A stretch of DNA of 64,000 bases from positions 124,001 to 188,000 of the forward strand of contig NZ_WPYP01000006.1 of NCBI RefSeq assembly GCF_013030985.1, written 5' to 3'. Positions 15,721 to 26,107 of the stretch are shown here, piece by piece. This DNA comes from Ruegeria arenilitoris (GTDB taxonomy: Bacteria > Pseudomonadota > Alphaproteobacteria > Rhodobacterales > Rhodobacteraceae). A program made the translations under genes and the position numbers. The notes below the pieces were generated by a model. The model saw only the letters and a program-made list of their open reading frames with translations. It did not search any database and was not told the origin of the DNA. The stretch's first letter is position 1. Every line of letters begins with the position of its first letter.

Positions 15721-16383
15721 TCACTCCAAAGCGGCAGATTGTTGCGTCACTTCACGCAAAAGCTTCTTTCGGATCCGTTCGGGATAGTCCGCAAATCCGG
15801 CGGCCGAGACAACGAATGCCCCCTCACCCACAATGACGTTTTCAAAGAAATAGGCGGTCAGGTCGGGTTCGCTTTCCTCGATTGCGATGGCGTTGACCGT
15901 GATACCCCGATTGCGCAACACGCCGTGGACCTCTGTCGGCTCGACCCCTTCGTTCGACACCCCGTCGCCTGAGATGTCGATCAGGTGGCGCGTGCAGTCG
16001 GACACCTCGTCAAAGCTGGACAGGGTCATCTCAAGCGCCTCACCGATTGCGGTCGAGAAGTTGCGCCAGACCCGGCGGTCGGCCGCCACCTGATCGGCAA
16101 ACCGTTCGAGCGTGTCGAAACTGTCGATCCGGGTCCACGGTATCGTGATCTTCTGGCGTGAGGCTCCGGTCCACTGCACCAGCATCAACTGCGCCTGCCC
16201 GCGTACCAACGCCTCGGACACAAGAGGGTCGCGCAGACCGGCAGCCAGACCATCCATCTGAATGCGGTATTCGCTTGTATCGACCGACCCGGACACGTCT
16301 ACCGCCAAGGCCAGCGCAAGATCGCAGGCCATCGCGGGCGGCGTCAGAAACAAGCAGGCAGCAAGTGAGCGAAACAGGACCAT
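15721..16383 (-). CDS. DUF1194 domain (vWFA-like) exported protein
   Basis: 220 residues with a signal peptide (MVLFRSLAACLFLTPPAMA, cleavage before CDLAL). The mature part opens with a metal-ion-dependent adhesion motif, DVSGSVD, then has an ISGDGVSNEGV stretch typical of DUF1194, a family with a von Willebrand factor A fold. It is probably periplasmic and metal-binding; its role is unknown. It lies upstream of the sdh operators, same strand, so read-through into sdh is possible. A 7-bp inverted repeat (16388-16394 and 16409-16415) precedes its start. Confidence 0.85.
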   Translation of the reverse strand: MVLFRSLAACLFLTPPAMACDLALALAVDVSGSVDTSEYRIQMDGLAAGLRDPLVSEALVRGQAQLMLVQWTGASRQKITIPWTRIDSFDTLERFADQVAADRRVWRNFSTAIGEALEMTLSSFDEVSDCTRHLIDISGDGVSNEGVEPTEVHGVLRNRGITVNAIAIEESEPDLTAYFFENVIVGEGAFVVSAAGFADYPERIRKKLLREVTQQSAALE

Positions 16384-16438
16384 GACCGCAGCCTAGCATG
16401 ATTGTTGCAGGCTGCGATCAAATGAATGTGGGGTGCCG

Positions 16439-17467
16439 TCAGACCGGCATCAACGCCCAGTAATCCAGGTCCAGCAGCACCTCGGGCTTGTACCGGCCGT
16501 CTTCGCCTTTCAGTTCAAAGGGTGCACCGCCCTTGGTGGCGACCAGTCGCAGGCGGATGGCCCCAACGCCGGGCACGCTGGTTTCGGCCTTGTCCAGAAC
16601 CTCGGACCACGCCTTAATCGTATCGCCCGAGAAGCACGGGTTGGCATGTGCGCCACCATTCAAACCGACGATCATCTGCGCATTGGCCAGACCGTTGAAC
16701 GACAGGGCCCGCGCCATCGAGATCACATGACCGCCATAGATCAACCGACCATCGGGGCGGAAGGTCAGGTCGAAATGCACTTTGGCCGTATTCTGCCACA
16801 GGCGGGTGGCCAGCATATGCTCGGCCTCTTCGACGGTCACACCGTCAACGTGGTCGATGGTTTCACCGATCTCGTAATCGCCCCAGCGATGGGCTTCGCC
16901 GGATTGAACAAAATCATAGTTCGAGAAATCGAGGCCCTCGGGCACCACCAGATCGCCTGGCTCCAGCACGTTTTTCAGGTCCGGCACCACCGCCTCGGGC
17001 GCGGGAGCGTCGATATTCGCTTTGCGCACCATCACCCAGCGCACATACTCGATGACCACCTCATCACGCTGGTTCAAGCCGCGCGTACGCACCCAGACCA
17101 CGCCGGTTTTGCCGTTCGAGTTCTGCTTGACCCCGATCACTTCGGACTCGGACCGTAGCGTGTCACCGGAATAGACCGGTTTCAGCCAGCGCCCCTCGGC
17201 ATAGCCCAGATTGGCAACCGCGTTCAGCGAGATATCGGGAACGGTTTTGCCAAACACCACGTGGAACGCCGCCAGATCGTCGATCGGGCTTTGCGGCAAT
17301 CCGCAATTCCGGGCGAACTCGTCCGAGGAATACAGCGCATGTCGCGCCGGATAGAGTGCGTGATACAACGCACGCTCGCCGTCGGTTACGGTGCGCGGCA
17401 CCGCGTGATGCAGCACCTGCCCGACGGAATAGTCCTCGAAAAAGCGGCCCGGATTGGTTTTTGCCAT
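16439..17467 (-). CDS. mch: Mesaconyl-CoA hydratase (beta-methylmalyl-CoA dehydratase)
   Basis: 342 residues, made of two MaoC/hot-dog-fold repeats. Family stretches include MAKTNPGRFFEDYSVGQ at the start, RTVTDGERALYHALYPARHAL and, in the second half, YGGHVISMARALSFNGL. The enzyme interconverts mesaconyl-C1-CoA and beta-methylmalyl-CoA in the ethylmalonyl-CoA pathway. It is last in the mcl2-nnrU-DUF1737-mch operon; its ATG shares a base with the stop of the DUF1737 gene (TAATG). The neighbouring malyl-CoA enzyme supports the assignment. Confidence 0.92.
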   Translation of the reverse strand: MAKTNPGRFFEDYSVGQVLHHAVPRTVTDGERALYHALYPARHALYSSDEFARNCGLPQSPIDDLAAFHVVFGKTVPDISLNAVANLGYAEGRWLKPVYSGDTLRSESEVIGVKQNSNGKTGVVWVRTRGLNQRDEVVIEYVRWVMVRKANIDAPAPEAVVPDLKNVLEPGDLVVPEGLDFSNYDFVQSGEAHRWGDYEIGETIDHVDGVTVEEAEHMLATRLWQNTAKVHFDLTFRPDGRLIYGGHVISMARALSFNGLANAQMIVGLNGGAHANPCFSGDTIKAWSEVLDKAETSVPGVGAIRLRLVATKGGAPFELKGEDGRYKPEVLLDLDYWALMPV

Positions 17468-17673
17468 TATTGCTGTCCCAGTTTCATTTCGGGGGAGTAA
17501 TCGGCCTCGACCTCTTTGGTCACGGCCTGCGCACAGCGCATCATGCGGCTGTTTTCGTCATAGGCATAGGACGGGTCGCCATACAGCTCCCACCCCTTTG
17601 CCAGTGCATCCGACACCTTGTGGCAGAAAGCGGATGTGTCTTCTTCGGTCAACAGACGATAGAGTTTTGCCAT
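17467..17673 (-). CDS. DUF1737 domain small protein
   Basis: 68 residues, starting MAKLYRLLTEEDTSAFCHKV with the phrase KGWELYGDPSYAYD, the DUF1737 core. Function unknown. Sandwiched between nnrU (12 bp upstream) and mch (1-bp overlap), which implies co-expression with the ethylmalonyl-CoA genes. Confidence 0.85.
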   Translation of the reverse strand: MAKLYRLLTEEDTSAFCHKVSDALAKGWELYGDPSYAYDENSRMMRCAQAVTKEVEADYSPEMKLGQQ

Positions 17674-17685
17674 CTTGCCTGCTCC

Positions 17686-18240
17686 TTATGACAGGAACGG
17701 AGACGGACCGACCAGCCCGTGAATGTAACCGATGATCCCGAACAGCACGATCGAAGCGACAAAGAACATCGCGTCCTTGCCATAGGTGCCGGGCTCCGCC
17801 GGGGTCCAGTCAGGCTCGGCGCGGTTGATCACGACCACCTCGACCATGGCCCACAGGAACAGACCGCCGAACAGGATAATCGACGCCAGATCGCCATTCA
17901 CCAGCAAATGCGCAAAGGCCCATGCCCGGAAACCGGCCAGCATCGGGTGGCGCATCTTGTTCAGTAGACGCCCCTTCTGACCAGCGGGGCTCATCAGGAA
18001 AATCGCGATCAGCACCAGCAGGTTGTTGATGTGGATCATGAAGGATGGCGGCGACCAGACATGGATGAAATCGGTCATGCGATAGCCGAAGATCATCAGC
18101 AGCACTGCCGCGACCAGCACCAGCGCCACCGCGCCTTTGCCACCATTGCCCATGGCCGCGCGCTGCGCTGGCATCACGCGTTTGAACAGATGAGCGGCCC
18201 ACCAAAGCGCCACCCCAAGGATCAGAAGAACAAAGCCCAT
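17686..18240 (-). CDS. NnrU family membrane protein
   Basis: 184 residues with about five hydrophobic spans. Family features are HLFKRVMPAQRAAMG near the N-terminus, and RHPMLAGFRAWAFAHLLVNGDL with its conserved His/Asn in the middle. NnrU proteins were first linked to nitric-oxide/nitrite metabolism but are widespread with unclear function, and this one sits in a carbon-assimilation operon, 6 bp after mcl2. Confidence 0.85.
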   Translation of the reverse strand: MGFVLLILGVALWWAAHLFKRVMPAQRAAMGNGGKGAVALVLVAAVLLMIFGYRMTDFIHVWSPPSFMIHINNLLVLIAIFLMSPAGQKGRLLNKMRHPMLAGFRAWAFAHLLVNGDLASIILFGGLFLWAMVEVVVINRAEPDWTPAEPGTYGKDAMFFVASIVLFGIIGYIHGLVGPSPFLS

Positions 18241-18246
18241 GCTGGC

Positions 18247-19104
18247 TTACCCCGCTTGCAAAGCTGAAATTGCCTCCGCTTTTGCCAGAATTTCGCGGGC
18301 AGTTACAACATGCAGATTTTCAACAATCTTCCCATCTACGACAGCGACGCCCTGCCCCTGTGACTCGACCTCTTCAAAGGCCGCAATCTGGCGGCGGGCC
18401 AGATCGATTTCGGTATCCGACGGGGCATAGGCTGCATTGGTGATATCCACCTGTGCCGGGTGGATCAGGGTCTTGCCGTCAAAACCCATGTCACGGCCCT
18501 GTTCGCATTCGGCGGCCAGACCTTCGCCATCCTTGAAGGCATTGTAGACGCCGTCGACAATGATCAGACCCTCGGCCTTGGCGGCCAGCAGGCACAGTCC
18601 CAGCGAGGTCATCATCGGCAACCGGTCCGGGCGGAAACGGGTCTGCAGTTCCTTGGCCAGATCGTTGGTGCCCATGACGAACCCGGCCATCAGGGGGTGC
18701 GCGGCAATCTCGGCCGCATTCAGCATCCCGCGTGGGGTTTCCATCATCGCCCAGATCGGCATGTCACCGGTGATCGCAGCCAGCGCATCCACATCGGCGG
18801 CGGAGTTCACCTTGGGCAGCAGCACCACATCGGCGTCCATCTCGCGCACGGCCTCGGCATCGGCATGACCCCACTCGGTATCCAGCCCGTTGATGCGAAC
18901 GATCTTGACGCGCGAGCCATAGCCCCCCGCTGCCAGCGCCGCTTTGAGAGTTTCGCGGGCATTGGGTTTTTCGTCCGCCGAGACCGCGTCTTCGAGGTCA
19001 AAGATGATCGCATCCACCGGCAAGGTGCGGGCCTTATCCAGCGCCCGGTCACGCGAGCCCGGAATATAAAGAACGGAACGATAGGGGCGCTGACGGGGGT
19101 CCAT
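18247..19104 (-). CDS. mcl2: (3S)-malyl-CoA thioesterase (HpcH/HpaI aldolase fold)
   Basis: 285 residues from ATG 19104; the upstream frame lacks family sequence. Conserved CitE/HpcH features: YRSVLYIPGSRDRALDKA, FDLEDAVSADEK (metal-binding Glu/Asp), METPRGMLNA and GTNDLAKEL. The length matches Mcl2, the thioesterase that releases malate from (3S)-malyl-CoA, better than the roughly 320-residue malyl-CoA lyase Mcl1. Its operon with mch supports Mcl2, as in Rhodobacter sphaeroides. It could still be a lyase; the two are close relatives. Confidence 0.85.
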   Translation of the reverse strand: MDPRQRPYRSVLYIPGSRDRALDKARTLPVDAIIFDLEDAVSADEKPNARETLKAALAAGGYGSRVKIVRINGLDTEWGHADAEAVREMDADVVLLPKVNSAADVDALAAITGDMPIWAMMETPRGMLNAAEIAAHPLMAGFVMGTNDLAKELQTRFRPDRLPMMTSLGLCLLAAKAEGLIIVDGVYNAFKDGEGLAAECEQGRDMGFDGKTLIHPAQVDITNAAYAPSDTEIDLARRQIAAFEEVESQGQGVAVVDGKIVENLHVVTAREILAKAEAISALQAG

Positions 19105-19127
19105 TGGCCTCTCCCTTTGAAAGATTG

Positions 19128-19200
19128 TTGCGCGGAATGGGCCATTTTTTGCCGGAAAGTTCAAGAGGAAAATTGCCGCAACGCAGCATACGTGACGCAA
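19128..19200 (-). promoter_or_regulatory. Cluster of TTGC/GCAA elements upstream of mcl2
   Basis: Within 100 bp of the mcl2 start lie TTGCGC (19128-19133), the palindrome TTGCCGCAA (19173-19181) and GCAACGCG (from 19197). The arrangement resembles the elements before ccrA, ecm and phaB. It also serves as the divergent promoter region of the gene at 19275. Confidence 0.35.
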
Positions 19201-19274
19201 CGCGCGGAGTTTTAACCAGATTTCTGTCCCCCACCCGCACCCTGATTGCCAGATGGAATCGAAAGGGGTGAGAG

Positions 19275-19574
19275 ATGAAAAAGACGCTTTTCAAAATGAC
19301 GATGGGCCTTGGAATCATGGTTCTGGCCGCGCAACAGGTACAGGCCCGCACCTGTGCCCCGCGCGAGGATGTGGTGAAACGTCTGACCGAGACCTATGGC
19401 GAGACGCGCCGCGGCATCGGCATCGCGCGGCAGGGCGCGGTGATGGAGGTCTATGCCTCGGACCAGACCGGCAGCTGGACCATCACGGTGACCCTGCCCG
19501 ACGGAATGACCTGCCTGATCGCCACGGGACAGGCCTTTGAGCAGATGGCCGAGGCGCTGCCCCCCAACGTCTAA
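19275..19574 (+). CDS. Small secreted protein, unknown function
   Basis: 99 residues with a signal peptide (MKKTLFKMTMGLGIMVLAAQQVQA, cleavage before RTCAP). The mature part has two cysteines (in TCAPRE and MTCLIA) that could form a disulfide, and the phrase YGETRRGIGIARQGAVMEVY. AAGGGG lies 6-11 bases before the ATG. Divergent from mcl2, and its last 4 bases overlap the convergent TauE gene. The family is not named by me; probably conserved in Rhodobacterales. Confidence 0.7.
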   Translation: MKKTLFKMTMGLGIMVLAAQQVQARTCAPREDVVKRLTETYGETRRGIGIARQGAVMEVYASDQTGSWTITVTLPDGMTCLIATGQAFEQMAEALPPNV

Positions 19575-20326
19575 GTCAGTGCATCCCAGATCAGTTTGCT
19601 GCCGGTCATGGTCAGCAGCACATAGGCGATGCCAAAGAACAGGCGCTCGGAGAGCATGAAATGCGCCCGGACGCCCAACCATGCGCCAAGGATGGCGAAT
19701 GGGGTCAGTAGAAGATCCGCCAGCGCCGTATGCCAGGTGAACAGGCCCAGATAGGCGTAGGGTATGAACTTTGCGCTATTGATGACCCAGAAGACCAGCA
19801 CGGTGGACGCCTGAAACTCGGTCTTCGACAGGCGTTGCGACAGAAGGTACACGGCGGCCGGCGGGCCGCCTGCGTGGCTGACGAAACTGGTGAAGCCCGC
19901 GACCAGACCCGCAATCAGCCCGGCAGGGGATGGCAGGCGGTTGGCAAAACCACGGATCAGGCCCTTGCTCTGCGCCATATGCCAGATCACAAAACCAACC
20001 GAGATCCCTCCGATCAACAACCGCAAAAGGTCGTCATCCGTCGCGCGATACAGCCACGCGCCCAGCGCAACACCTGGCCCAGCACCCAGGATCAACAGGC
20101 GTGAATCCGGCCAACTCCAGCGCTTCCAGTATGGGCCAAGTGTGGCCACATCGATCACCATCAGGATCGGCAGCATCAGGGCAAGCGCCTGTCCGGGCGT
20201 GAGGATCAGCGCCAGAATCGACGACGACGCAAAGGCCACGCCCGACCCAAACCCACCCTTCGAGATGCCGGCAAAGATCACCGCAGGGATCGCCACAGCA
20301 AAAAACATCAGGTCCAGTTCGAACAT
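19571..20326 (-). CDS. Sulfite exporter TauE/SafE family permease
   Basis: 251 residues, eight predicted membrane helices. The duplicated family motif shows as VIFAGISKGGFGSGVAFASS near the N-terminus and GLVAGFTSFVSHAGGPPAAVYLL in the second half. It is a different subgroup from the truncated TauE at the window start. Substrate unknown. Stands alone, convergent with the small secreted protein and divergent from mdh. Confidence 0.88.
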   Translation of the reverse strand: MFELDLMFFAVAIPAVIFAGISKGGFGSGVAFASSSILALILTPGQALALMLPILMVIDVATLGPYWKRWSWPDSRLLILGAGPGVALGAWLYRATDDDLLRLLIGGISVGFVIWHMAQSKGLIRGFANRLPSPAGLIAGLVAGFTSFVSHAGGPPAAVYLLSQRLSKTEFQASTVLVFWVINSAKFIPYAYLGLFTWHTALADLLLTPFAILGAWLGVRAHFMLSERLFFGIAYVLLTMTGSKLIWDALT

Positions 20327-20366
20327 GTGGCATCCCGTGAATAGGCTTGTCTATCAGGCCGTTTAG

Positions 20367-21449
<1,083 letters not shown>

Positions 21450-21478
21450 AGCTTAATGCGTTGAAAATGCAACATTTC

Positions 21479-21505
21479 CAGAGCGCCCTACCGGGCGCTC
21501 TTTCC
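21479..21505 (+). terminator. Rho-independent terminator of mdh
   Basis: GAGCGCCC and GGGCGCTC form an 8-bp perfect stem (21481-21500) with loop TACC, then TTTCCGTTTC. Confidence 0.88.
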
Positions 21506-21517
21506 GTTTCTACGTAG

Positions 21518-22781
21518 TTGCCTACCATTCTCGCCACGATCTTAGCGAGAATTGATTTGTCTAAAATTGACCCAATCGTAGTGTCACGGATGCCCCGTGG
21601 CTGTGCGAACTGGAACGAAACGGACAGCTATATAGGGGGTCTGCCGATGCTGGGCGAACACCCCTGGCCTCGGACAACTGCGGGGGTGCCCCTTACTTTC
21701 TGTGCCCAGATAGATCTGGAAGCTGTAACCGCGTTGCGCCCTGATACAGGTCTGCCGCAAACAGGTTTGCTTCTGTTTTTCTGCGATACTGTCCAGAACC
21801 AGCACGGTAGCGTCGTATATCTTGGAACCGCAGGTTCACTTCGTCAGCCACCCGCGCGAACGCCACACGCCTTTGGGGAATATTACGGGCGAAGCCTTCT
21901 CAATCACGACAATCCGCTGCGCGCGGCCCATACACTGCCGCGCTGGCCTGTGGAGTTCCACCCCGCCCCCTATGAGGAGGCGGTCGACGGCGACGGCATC
22001 GACCCGTTAGAGTTGGAAGCTGCCAACCCAGAGTTTTGCAGGCCACGGTTGGTGGACATCTTGATCAAACACAAACTCGCCCCTGATGCCGCGCTAAGGG
22101 AAACCGGGTTTGTTTGGCATGCCAGCGTTAAGATACTGGCCGGGCATCTCATGCGGGAGCTTTCTGCGTGCCGCGAAACTCTGTTGGAGCAGATCTTACC
22201 GGACACTGGGAAATCCCCGGGCGCGGCGCGCTTGGATCAAGCATACGCCGTTACGCTGGACAAAGGGGTATAAGCCGTTTCGCAAATTCGTCTTGGATCT
22301 GTGGGCTTGGGCTCAGGAACAACCTGCATGGGCAGAGTTGAACGACGAAGACCGCAAACGTCTTTGGCAATCAACCGAGAGGCTGGATGAGGAGTTCCGC
22401 CGGTTTGCACCCGAAACACGAAGCCTCTATTCCGTTGGACTGGGCGGAGCTGAGAACCTCGCACGTGACACCGTGAAACATGCGGCAACTGGCAGTGATG
22501 AGGCTTGGCTGGCCCTGCCAGAACCTTTGCGTGAACACGTCAACAATCACGAACTCGCCCCGGGCGACGATCCAGAGCGCCACCAGATGTTTGGTCAGGG
22601 CAGAATAGTTCAAGCCGGTGTTTACGAACGCCTCAATCAACTGCTGCTTCTGCAGCTGACCTATGACAGTTTCGGGTCGCTGTGGCCCGGCGATGTTGGT
22701 ATCATGACGTGGTGGATCAGCGCTGAACATTTGAAAACACGAGAATGGACGCAGACCGAATTCATGTTCGAATGCCACTAG
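21518..22781 (+). pseudogene. DUF1963 protein gene broken by a one-base frameshift
   Basis: Two adjacent frames together form one DUF1963-like protein. The first (21518-22273, TTG start) holds the N-terminal part, with GLPMLGEHPWPR and FCAQIDL. The second frame continues from KPFRKFVLDLWAW to the typical DUF1963 end (GDVGIMTWWISAEHLKTREW). They join if one G is removed from GGGG at 22265-22268, where AAA GGG TAT AAG restores the frame. The gene starts right after the mdh terminator, has no clear ribosome-binding site and no in-frame ATG until 21590, so its 5' end may also be damaged. Codon use is less GC-biased than its neighbours. A sequencing error in the G run is the alternative. Confidence 0.7.
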
Positions 22782-22863
22782 CGCCGCCCGAGTGACAAGA
22801 TTCGCTAAGCTGACAACGGCGCCGGGCGTAGATTGCCACCTCAACGGGACTGATCCGCGGGTT

Positions 22864-22894
22864 TGTGATCACACGCAAAAAACCTGTGATCACA
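22864..22894 (+). promoter_or_regulatory. Tandem TGTGATCACA palindromes upstream of sucC
   Basis: Perfect TGTGATCACA at 22864-22873 and 22885-22894, start-to-start 21 bp, ending 108 bp before sucC. Identical layout to the pair upstream of sdhC (21 bp, 113 bp). The rest of the 221-bp gap (22782-23002) holds an AT-rich stretch with TATAAAT and TATAAC as possible promoter elements. Confidence 0.7.
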
Positions 22895-23002
22895 AAAGCG
22901 AAAAATCTTCGCCAAAAACCGCATCGGCTTAAAAAAACCCTTTATAAATGCCCCATAGACATCTCTATAACGGTGTAATCGTAGTCAGACGGGACAATTT
23001 CG

Positions 23003-24196
23003 ATGAACATTCACGAATATCAGGCCAAAGCTCTTCTTCGCAGCTATGGCGCTCCGGTCTCCGAAGGTCGCGCGGTTCTGCGCGCCGAGGAAGCCAAAAC
23101 CGCAGCCGGTGAACTGGACGGCCCCCTGTGGGTTGTCAAAGCACAAATCCACGCGGGTGGCCGCGGCAAGGGTTCTTTCAAAGAGGCCGACGCCGGTGAA
23201 AAGGGCGGTGTCCGTCTGACCAAGTCGGTTGAAGAGGCCGCCGAAGAAGCCAAGAAGATGCTGGGCCGCACGCTGGTCACGCATCAGACCGGCCCCGCAG
23301 GCAAGCAGGTCAACCGCATCTATATCGAGGCCGGTTCCGGCATCGAACGCGAACTGTATCTGGCCCTGTTGGTGGACCGCCAGACCAGCCGCATCTCGTT
23401 CGTGTGCTCGACCGAAGGCGGCATGGACATCGAAGAAGTGGCCGCAGCCACGCCCGAGAAAATCCTGTCCTTCTCGGTCGACCCGGCCACCGGTTATCAG
23501 CCCTATCACGGCCGCCGCATCGCCTTCTCGCTGGGTCTGGAAGGTGCACAGGTCAAGCAATGCGTCAAGCTGATGGGTCAGCTCTATAACGCCTTCGTTG
23601 AGAAGGACATGGAGATGCTGGAAATCAACCCGCTGATCATCTCGGACAAGGGTGATCTGAAAGTACTTGACGCCAAGGTTGGCTTTGACGGCAACGCGGT
23701 TTACCGCCACCCCGACATCGCCGAGCTGCGCGACACGACCGAGGAAGACCCCAAGGAACTCGAAGCCTCCAAGTACGACCTGAACTACATCGCGCTGGAC
23801 GGTGAGATCGGATGCATGGTCAACGGTGCCGGTCTGGCAATGGCCACCATGGACATCATCAAGCTGTACGGGGCCGAGCCTGCCAACTTCCTCGACGTGG
23901 GCGGCGGTGCCACCAAAGAGAAAGTGACCGAGGCGTTCAAGATCATCACCTCGGACCCGCAGGTCAAAGGTATTCTGGTCAACATCTTCGGCGGCATCAT
24001 GCGCTGTGACGTCATCGCCGAGGGCGTAGTCGCCGCGGTAAAAGAAGTCGGCCTGCAGGTTCCGCTGGTCGTGCGTCTGGAAGGCACCAATGTCGAGAAA
24101 GGCAAAGAGATCATCAACACCTCTGGCCTGGACGTAATCGCGGCGGACAACCTGAAAGACGGTGCCGAGAAGATCGTGAAGGCGGTTAAGGGCTGA
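23003..24196 (+). CDS. sucC: Succinyl-CoA synthetase beta subunit (ADP-forming)
   Basis: 397 residues. The ATP-grasp N-terminal domain begins [19 protein letters not shown] and has [10 protein letters not shown]. The C-terminal CoA-ligase domain has [17 protein letters not shown] and GGAT with [13 protein letters not shown]. Forms the alpha2beta2 or alpha-beta enzyme with SucD that makes succinate and ATP from succinyl-CoA. First gene of the suc operon; the usual sucCD contact is interrupted here by a small lipoprotein gene. Confidence 0.97.
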   Translation: MNIHEYQAKALLRSYGAPVSEGRAVLRAEEAKTAAGELDGPLWVVKAQIHAGGRGKGSFKEADAGEKGGVRLTKSVEEAAEEAKKMLGRTLVTHQTGPAGKQVNRIYIEAGSGIERELYLALLVDRQTSRISFVCSTEGGMDIEEVAAATPEKILSFSVDPATGYQPYHGRRIAFSLGLEGAQVKQCVKLMGQLYNAFVEKDMEMLEINPLIISDKGDLKVLDAKVGFDGNAVYRHPDIAELRDTTEEDPKELEASKYDLNYIALDGEIGCMVNGAGLAMATMDIIKLYGAEPANFLDVGGGATKEKVTEAFKIITSDPQVKGILVNIFGGIMRCDVIAEGVVAAVKEVGLQVPLVVRLEGTNVEKGKEIINTSGLDVIAADNLKDGAEKIVKAVKG

Positions 24197-24435
24197 TGGC
24201 GAGGTCTTTCTTGGTTCTGTGTTTGGTGACTTTGGCCGGTTGCGCCGACGAAGCCGCTTTGAACCAAAATAAAGACGCTGAAGAAGCGGCTACACGTGCT
24301 CCTATCGTTTTCGACTGTCTGGAAGGGCCTGATGCTGAAGCAATGCGCGAGCAATCGCTTGCCACAGGCCGCCCAGTTTCGTGCAACGATGGAGAGAACA
24401 CTTGGACAATCTCGACCGGTCCAAGCTCCGGCTGA
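24196..24435 (+). CDS. Small lipoprotein inserted between sucC and sucD
   Basis: 79 residues, starting with a lipobox signal ([16 protein letters not shown], Cys16 the expected lipidated residue) and followed by a short acidic domain with two further cysteines (FDCLEG and VSCNDG). Its ATG shares the A of the sucC stop (TGATG), so translation is coupled. No homologous family recognised. Its place inside a TCA operon is unusual. It would be exported to the membrane, so a catalytic part in the TCA cycle is unlikely. Confidence 0.65.
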   Translation: MARSFLVLCLVTLAGCADEAALNQNKDAEEAATRAPIVFDCLEGPDAEAMREQSLATGRPVSCNDGENTWTISTGPSSG

Positions 24436-24499
24436 CGCAAATTACTGACCCCGCCACATGGCGAGTAAAACGCAAATTTCTCTAAGGAGACTCCAAAAA

Positions 24500-25381
24500 A
24501 TGGCAGTCCTCATCGACGAAAATACCAAAGTGATCTGTCAGGGCTTTACCGGCTCGCAGGGCACATTCCACAGCGAACAGGCCATCGCCTATGGCACCAA
24601 GATGGTCGGCGGTGTGACCCCCGGCAAAGGCGGGATGACACATCTTGACCTGCCCGTGTTCAACTCGGTCCACGAGGCGAAAGCCGTGACCGAAGCCAAT
24701 GCCAGCGTGATCTATGTGCCGCCGCCCTTCGCAGCGGACTCGATCCTCGAAGCGATTGATGCCGAAATGGAAGTGATCGTCTGCATCACCGAAGGCATCC
24801 CGGTTCTGGACATGATGAAGGTGAAGCGCGCGCTGGAAGGCTCAAGCTCGCGCCTGATCGGCCCGAACTGCCCTGGTGTCATCACGCCCGACGCCTGCAA
24901 AATCGGTATCATGCCCGGCCACATCCACAAGCGCGGTTCGGTCGGCGTTGTGTCGCGCTCGGGCACCCTGACCTATGAGGCGGTCAAGCAGACCACCGAT
25001 GTGGGTCTGGGCCAGTCCACCTGCGTGGGCATCGGCGGCGACCCGATCAAAGGCACCGAGCATATCGACGTGCTGGAATGGTTCCTGGCCGATGACGAAA
25101 CCGAGTCGATCATCATGATCGGTGAGATCGGTGGCTCGGCCGAAGAAGAAGCCGCGCAGTTCCTGGCGGATGAGGCCAAGAAGGGCCGCAAGAAACCGAC
25201 CGCTGGTTTCATCGCAGGCCGCACTGCCCCTCCGGGCCGTCGCATGGGCCACGCGGGCGCGATTGTCGCCGGCGGCAAAGGCGGTGCCGAGGACAAGATC
25301 GAAGCCATGCGCTCGGCCGGTATCGTCGTGGCCGAAAGCCCGGCGCAGCTGGGTGAAGCTGTGCTGGAAGCGATTGGGTAA
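24500..25381 (+). CDS. sucD: Succinyl-CoA synthetase alpha subunit
   Basis: 293 residues from ATG 24500, set by AAGGAG at 24485-24490; the longer frame adds 14 residues foreign to SucD. Features: [17 protein letters not shown] (CoA-binding), GVTPGKGG, the IGPNCPGVI stretch, and phosphorylated His expected in [10 protein letters not shown]. Partner of SucC. Confidence 0.97.
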   Translation: MAVLIDENTKVICQGFTGSQGTFHSEQAIAYGTKMVGGVTPGKGGMTHLDLPVFNSVHEAKAVTEANASVIYVPPPFAADSILEAIDAEMEVIVCITEGIPVLDMMKVKRALEGSSSRLIGPNCPGVITPDACKIGIMPGHIHKRGSVGVVSRSGTLTYEAVKQTTDVGLGQSTCVGIGGDPIKGTEHIDVLEWFLADDETESIIMIGEIGGSAEEEAAQFLADEAKKGRKKPTAGFIAGRTAPPGRRMGHAGAIVAGGKGGAEDKIEAMRSAGIVVAESPAQLGEAVLEAIG

Positions 25382-25390
25382 GTGACCTCG

Positions 25391-26107
25391 ATGAGCCTCG
25401 CTAGAGTTTCAATTCTCGCGCCGTTTTCTATTCTCTTGGCGGCGCAAGTTGCCGCAAAAGATATCTCGGCCATTGCGACTATTGATATGTGCGAGGCTCG
25501 CTACTCCTCCATTACTGACCTTGTGGAGCGGGCGGAAGGCTTGGGTTGGCAGCAAGTCAAAGGCGCGGAGGCTAAAAAAGTAGTCGACCGAACCGTTTGG
25601 ATTGGGTTGCCTTTTCTCAAGTCGGACGAGATCGACCCAGGCGATCCAAATGGAACCTTCTGCGGAGGGTTTGCCATGGATTGCCACCGCCCTGAAGTTG
25701 GGCAAGCACACTTGAACGATCAAGCTCACTACGTGGCTTTTTCCTCCGGCACTTCCGCGCTTCTAATACTTGTTGATTTCGGCCGCGCGGACCAGCAATC
25801 CCAAGCAGATTTTGTGGAATACAAAAGCTCTTGCACTGCAATCTTTGGGCAGGGCAAAGCCTCTCGTGAGCTCGGAAACGCCTTTAGCCGACCGGAACTG
25901 AAAAGAAACCCGTCTGGCACATCGCAGGTGATCTCGGAACGCACCAGAAATCCGAAACTTGATTGGCCGTACCCTCGAGTCACGTACAGCACTTCCATTC
26001 ATGCACCTTATCCACACATACTTGAGGTCAAGGGCTTGGAATGGCTTAATTATGTAACAGGTTTTGGAACCGGATACTCCTACACGTACAGGGCGGGGGC
26101 TTCATGA
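25391..26107 (+). CDS. Secreted protein of unknown function in suc operon
   Basis: 238 residues from ATG 25391 (a GTG at 25382 is an alternative, but it directly follows the sucD stop without ribosome-binding space). Signal peptide MSLARVSILAPFSILLAAQVAAK. The mature part has four Cys and reads MCEARYSS, FCGGFAMDC and an aromatic-rich end (GFGTGYSYTYRAG). No domain recognised. Codon use (AT-rich third positions) differs from sucD and sucA, which suggests later arrival. Ends by overlapping the DUF805 gene start by 4 bp. Confidence 0.6.
   Translation: MSLARVSILAPFSILLAAQVAAKDISAIATIDMCEARYSSITDLVERAEGLGWQQVKGAEAKKVVDRTVWIGLPFLKSDEIDPGDPNGTFCGGFAMDCHRPEVGQAHLNDQAHYVAFSSGTSALLILVDFGRADQQSQADFVEYKSSCTAIFGQGKASRELGNAFSRPELKRNPSGTSQVISERTRNPKLDWPYPRVTYSTSIHAPYPHILEVKGLEWLNYVTGFGTGYSYTYRAGAS

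Noticed and set aside
16388..16415. 7-bp inverted repeat before the DUF1194 gene (GCAGCCT/AGGCTGC)
   Set aside because: 14-base loop and no U-run; mentioned with the gene but too weak for a separate regulatory call.
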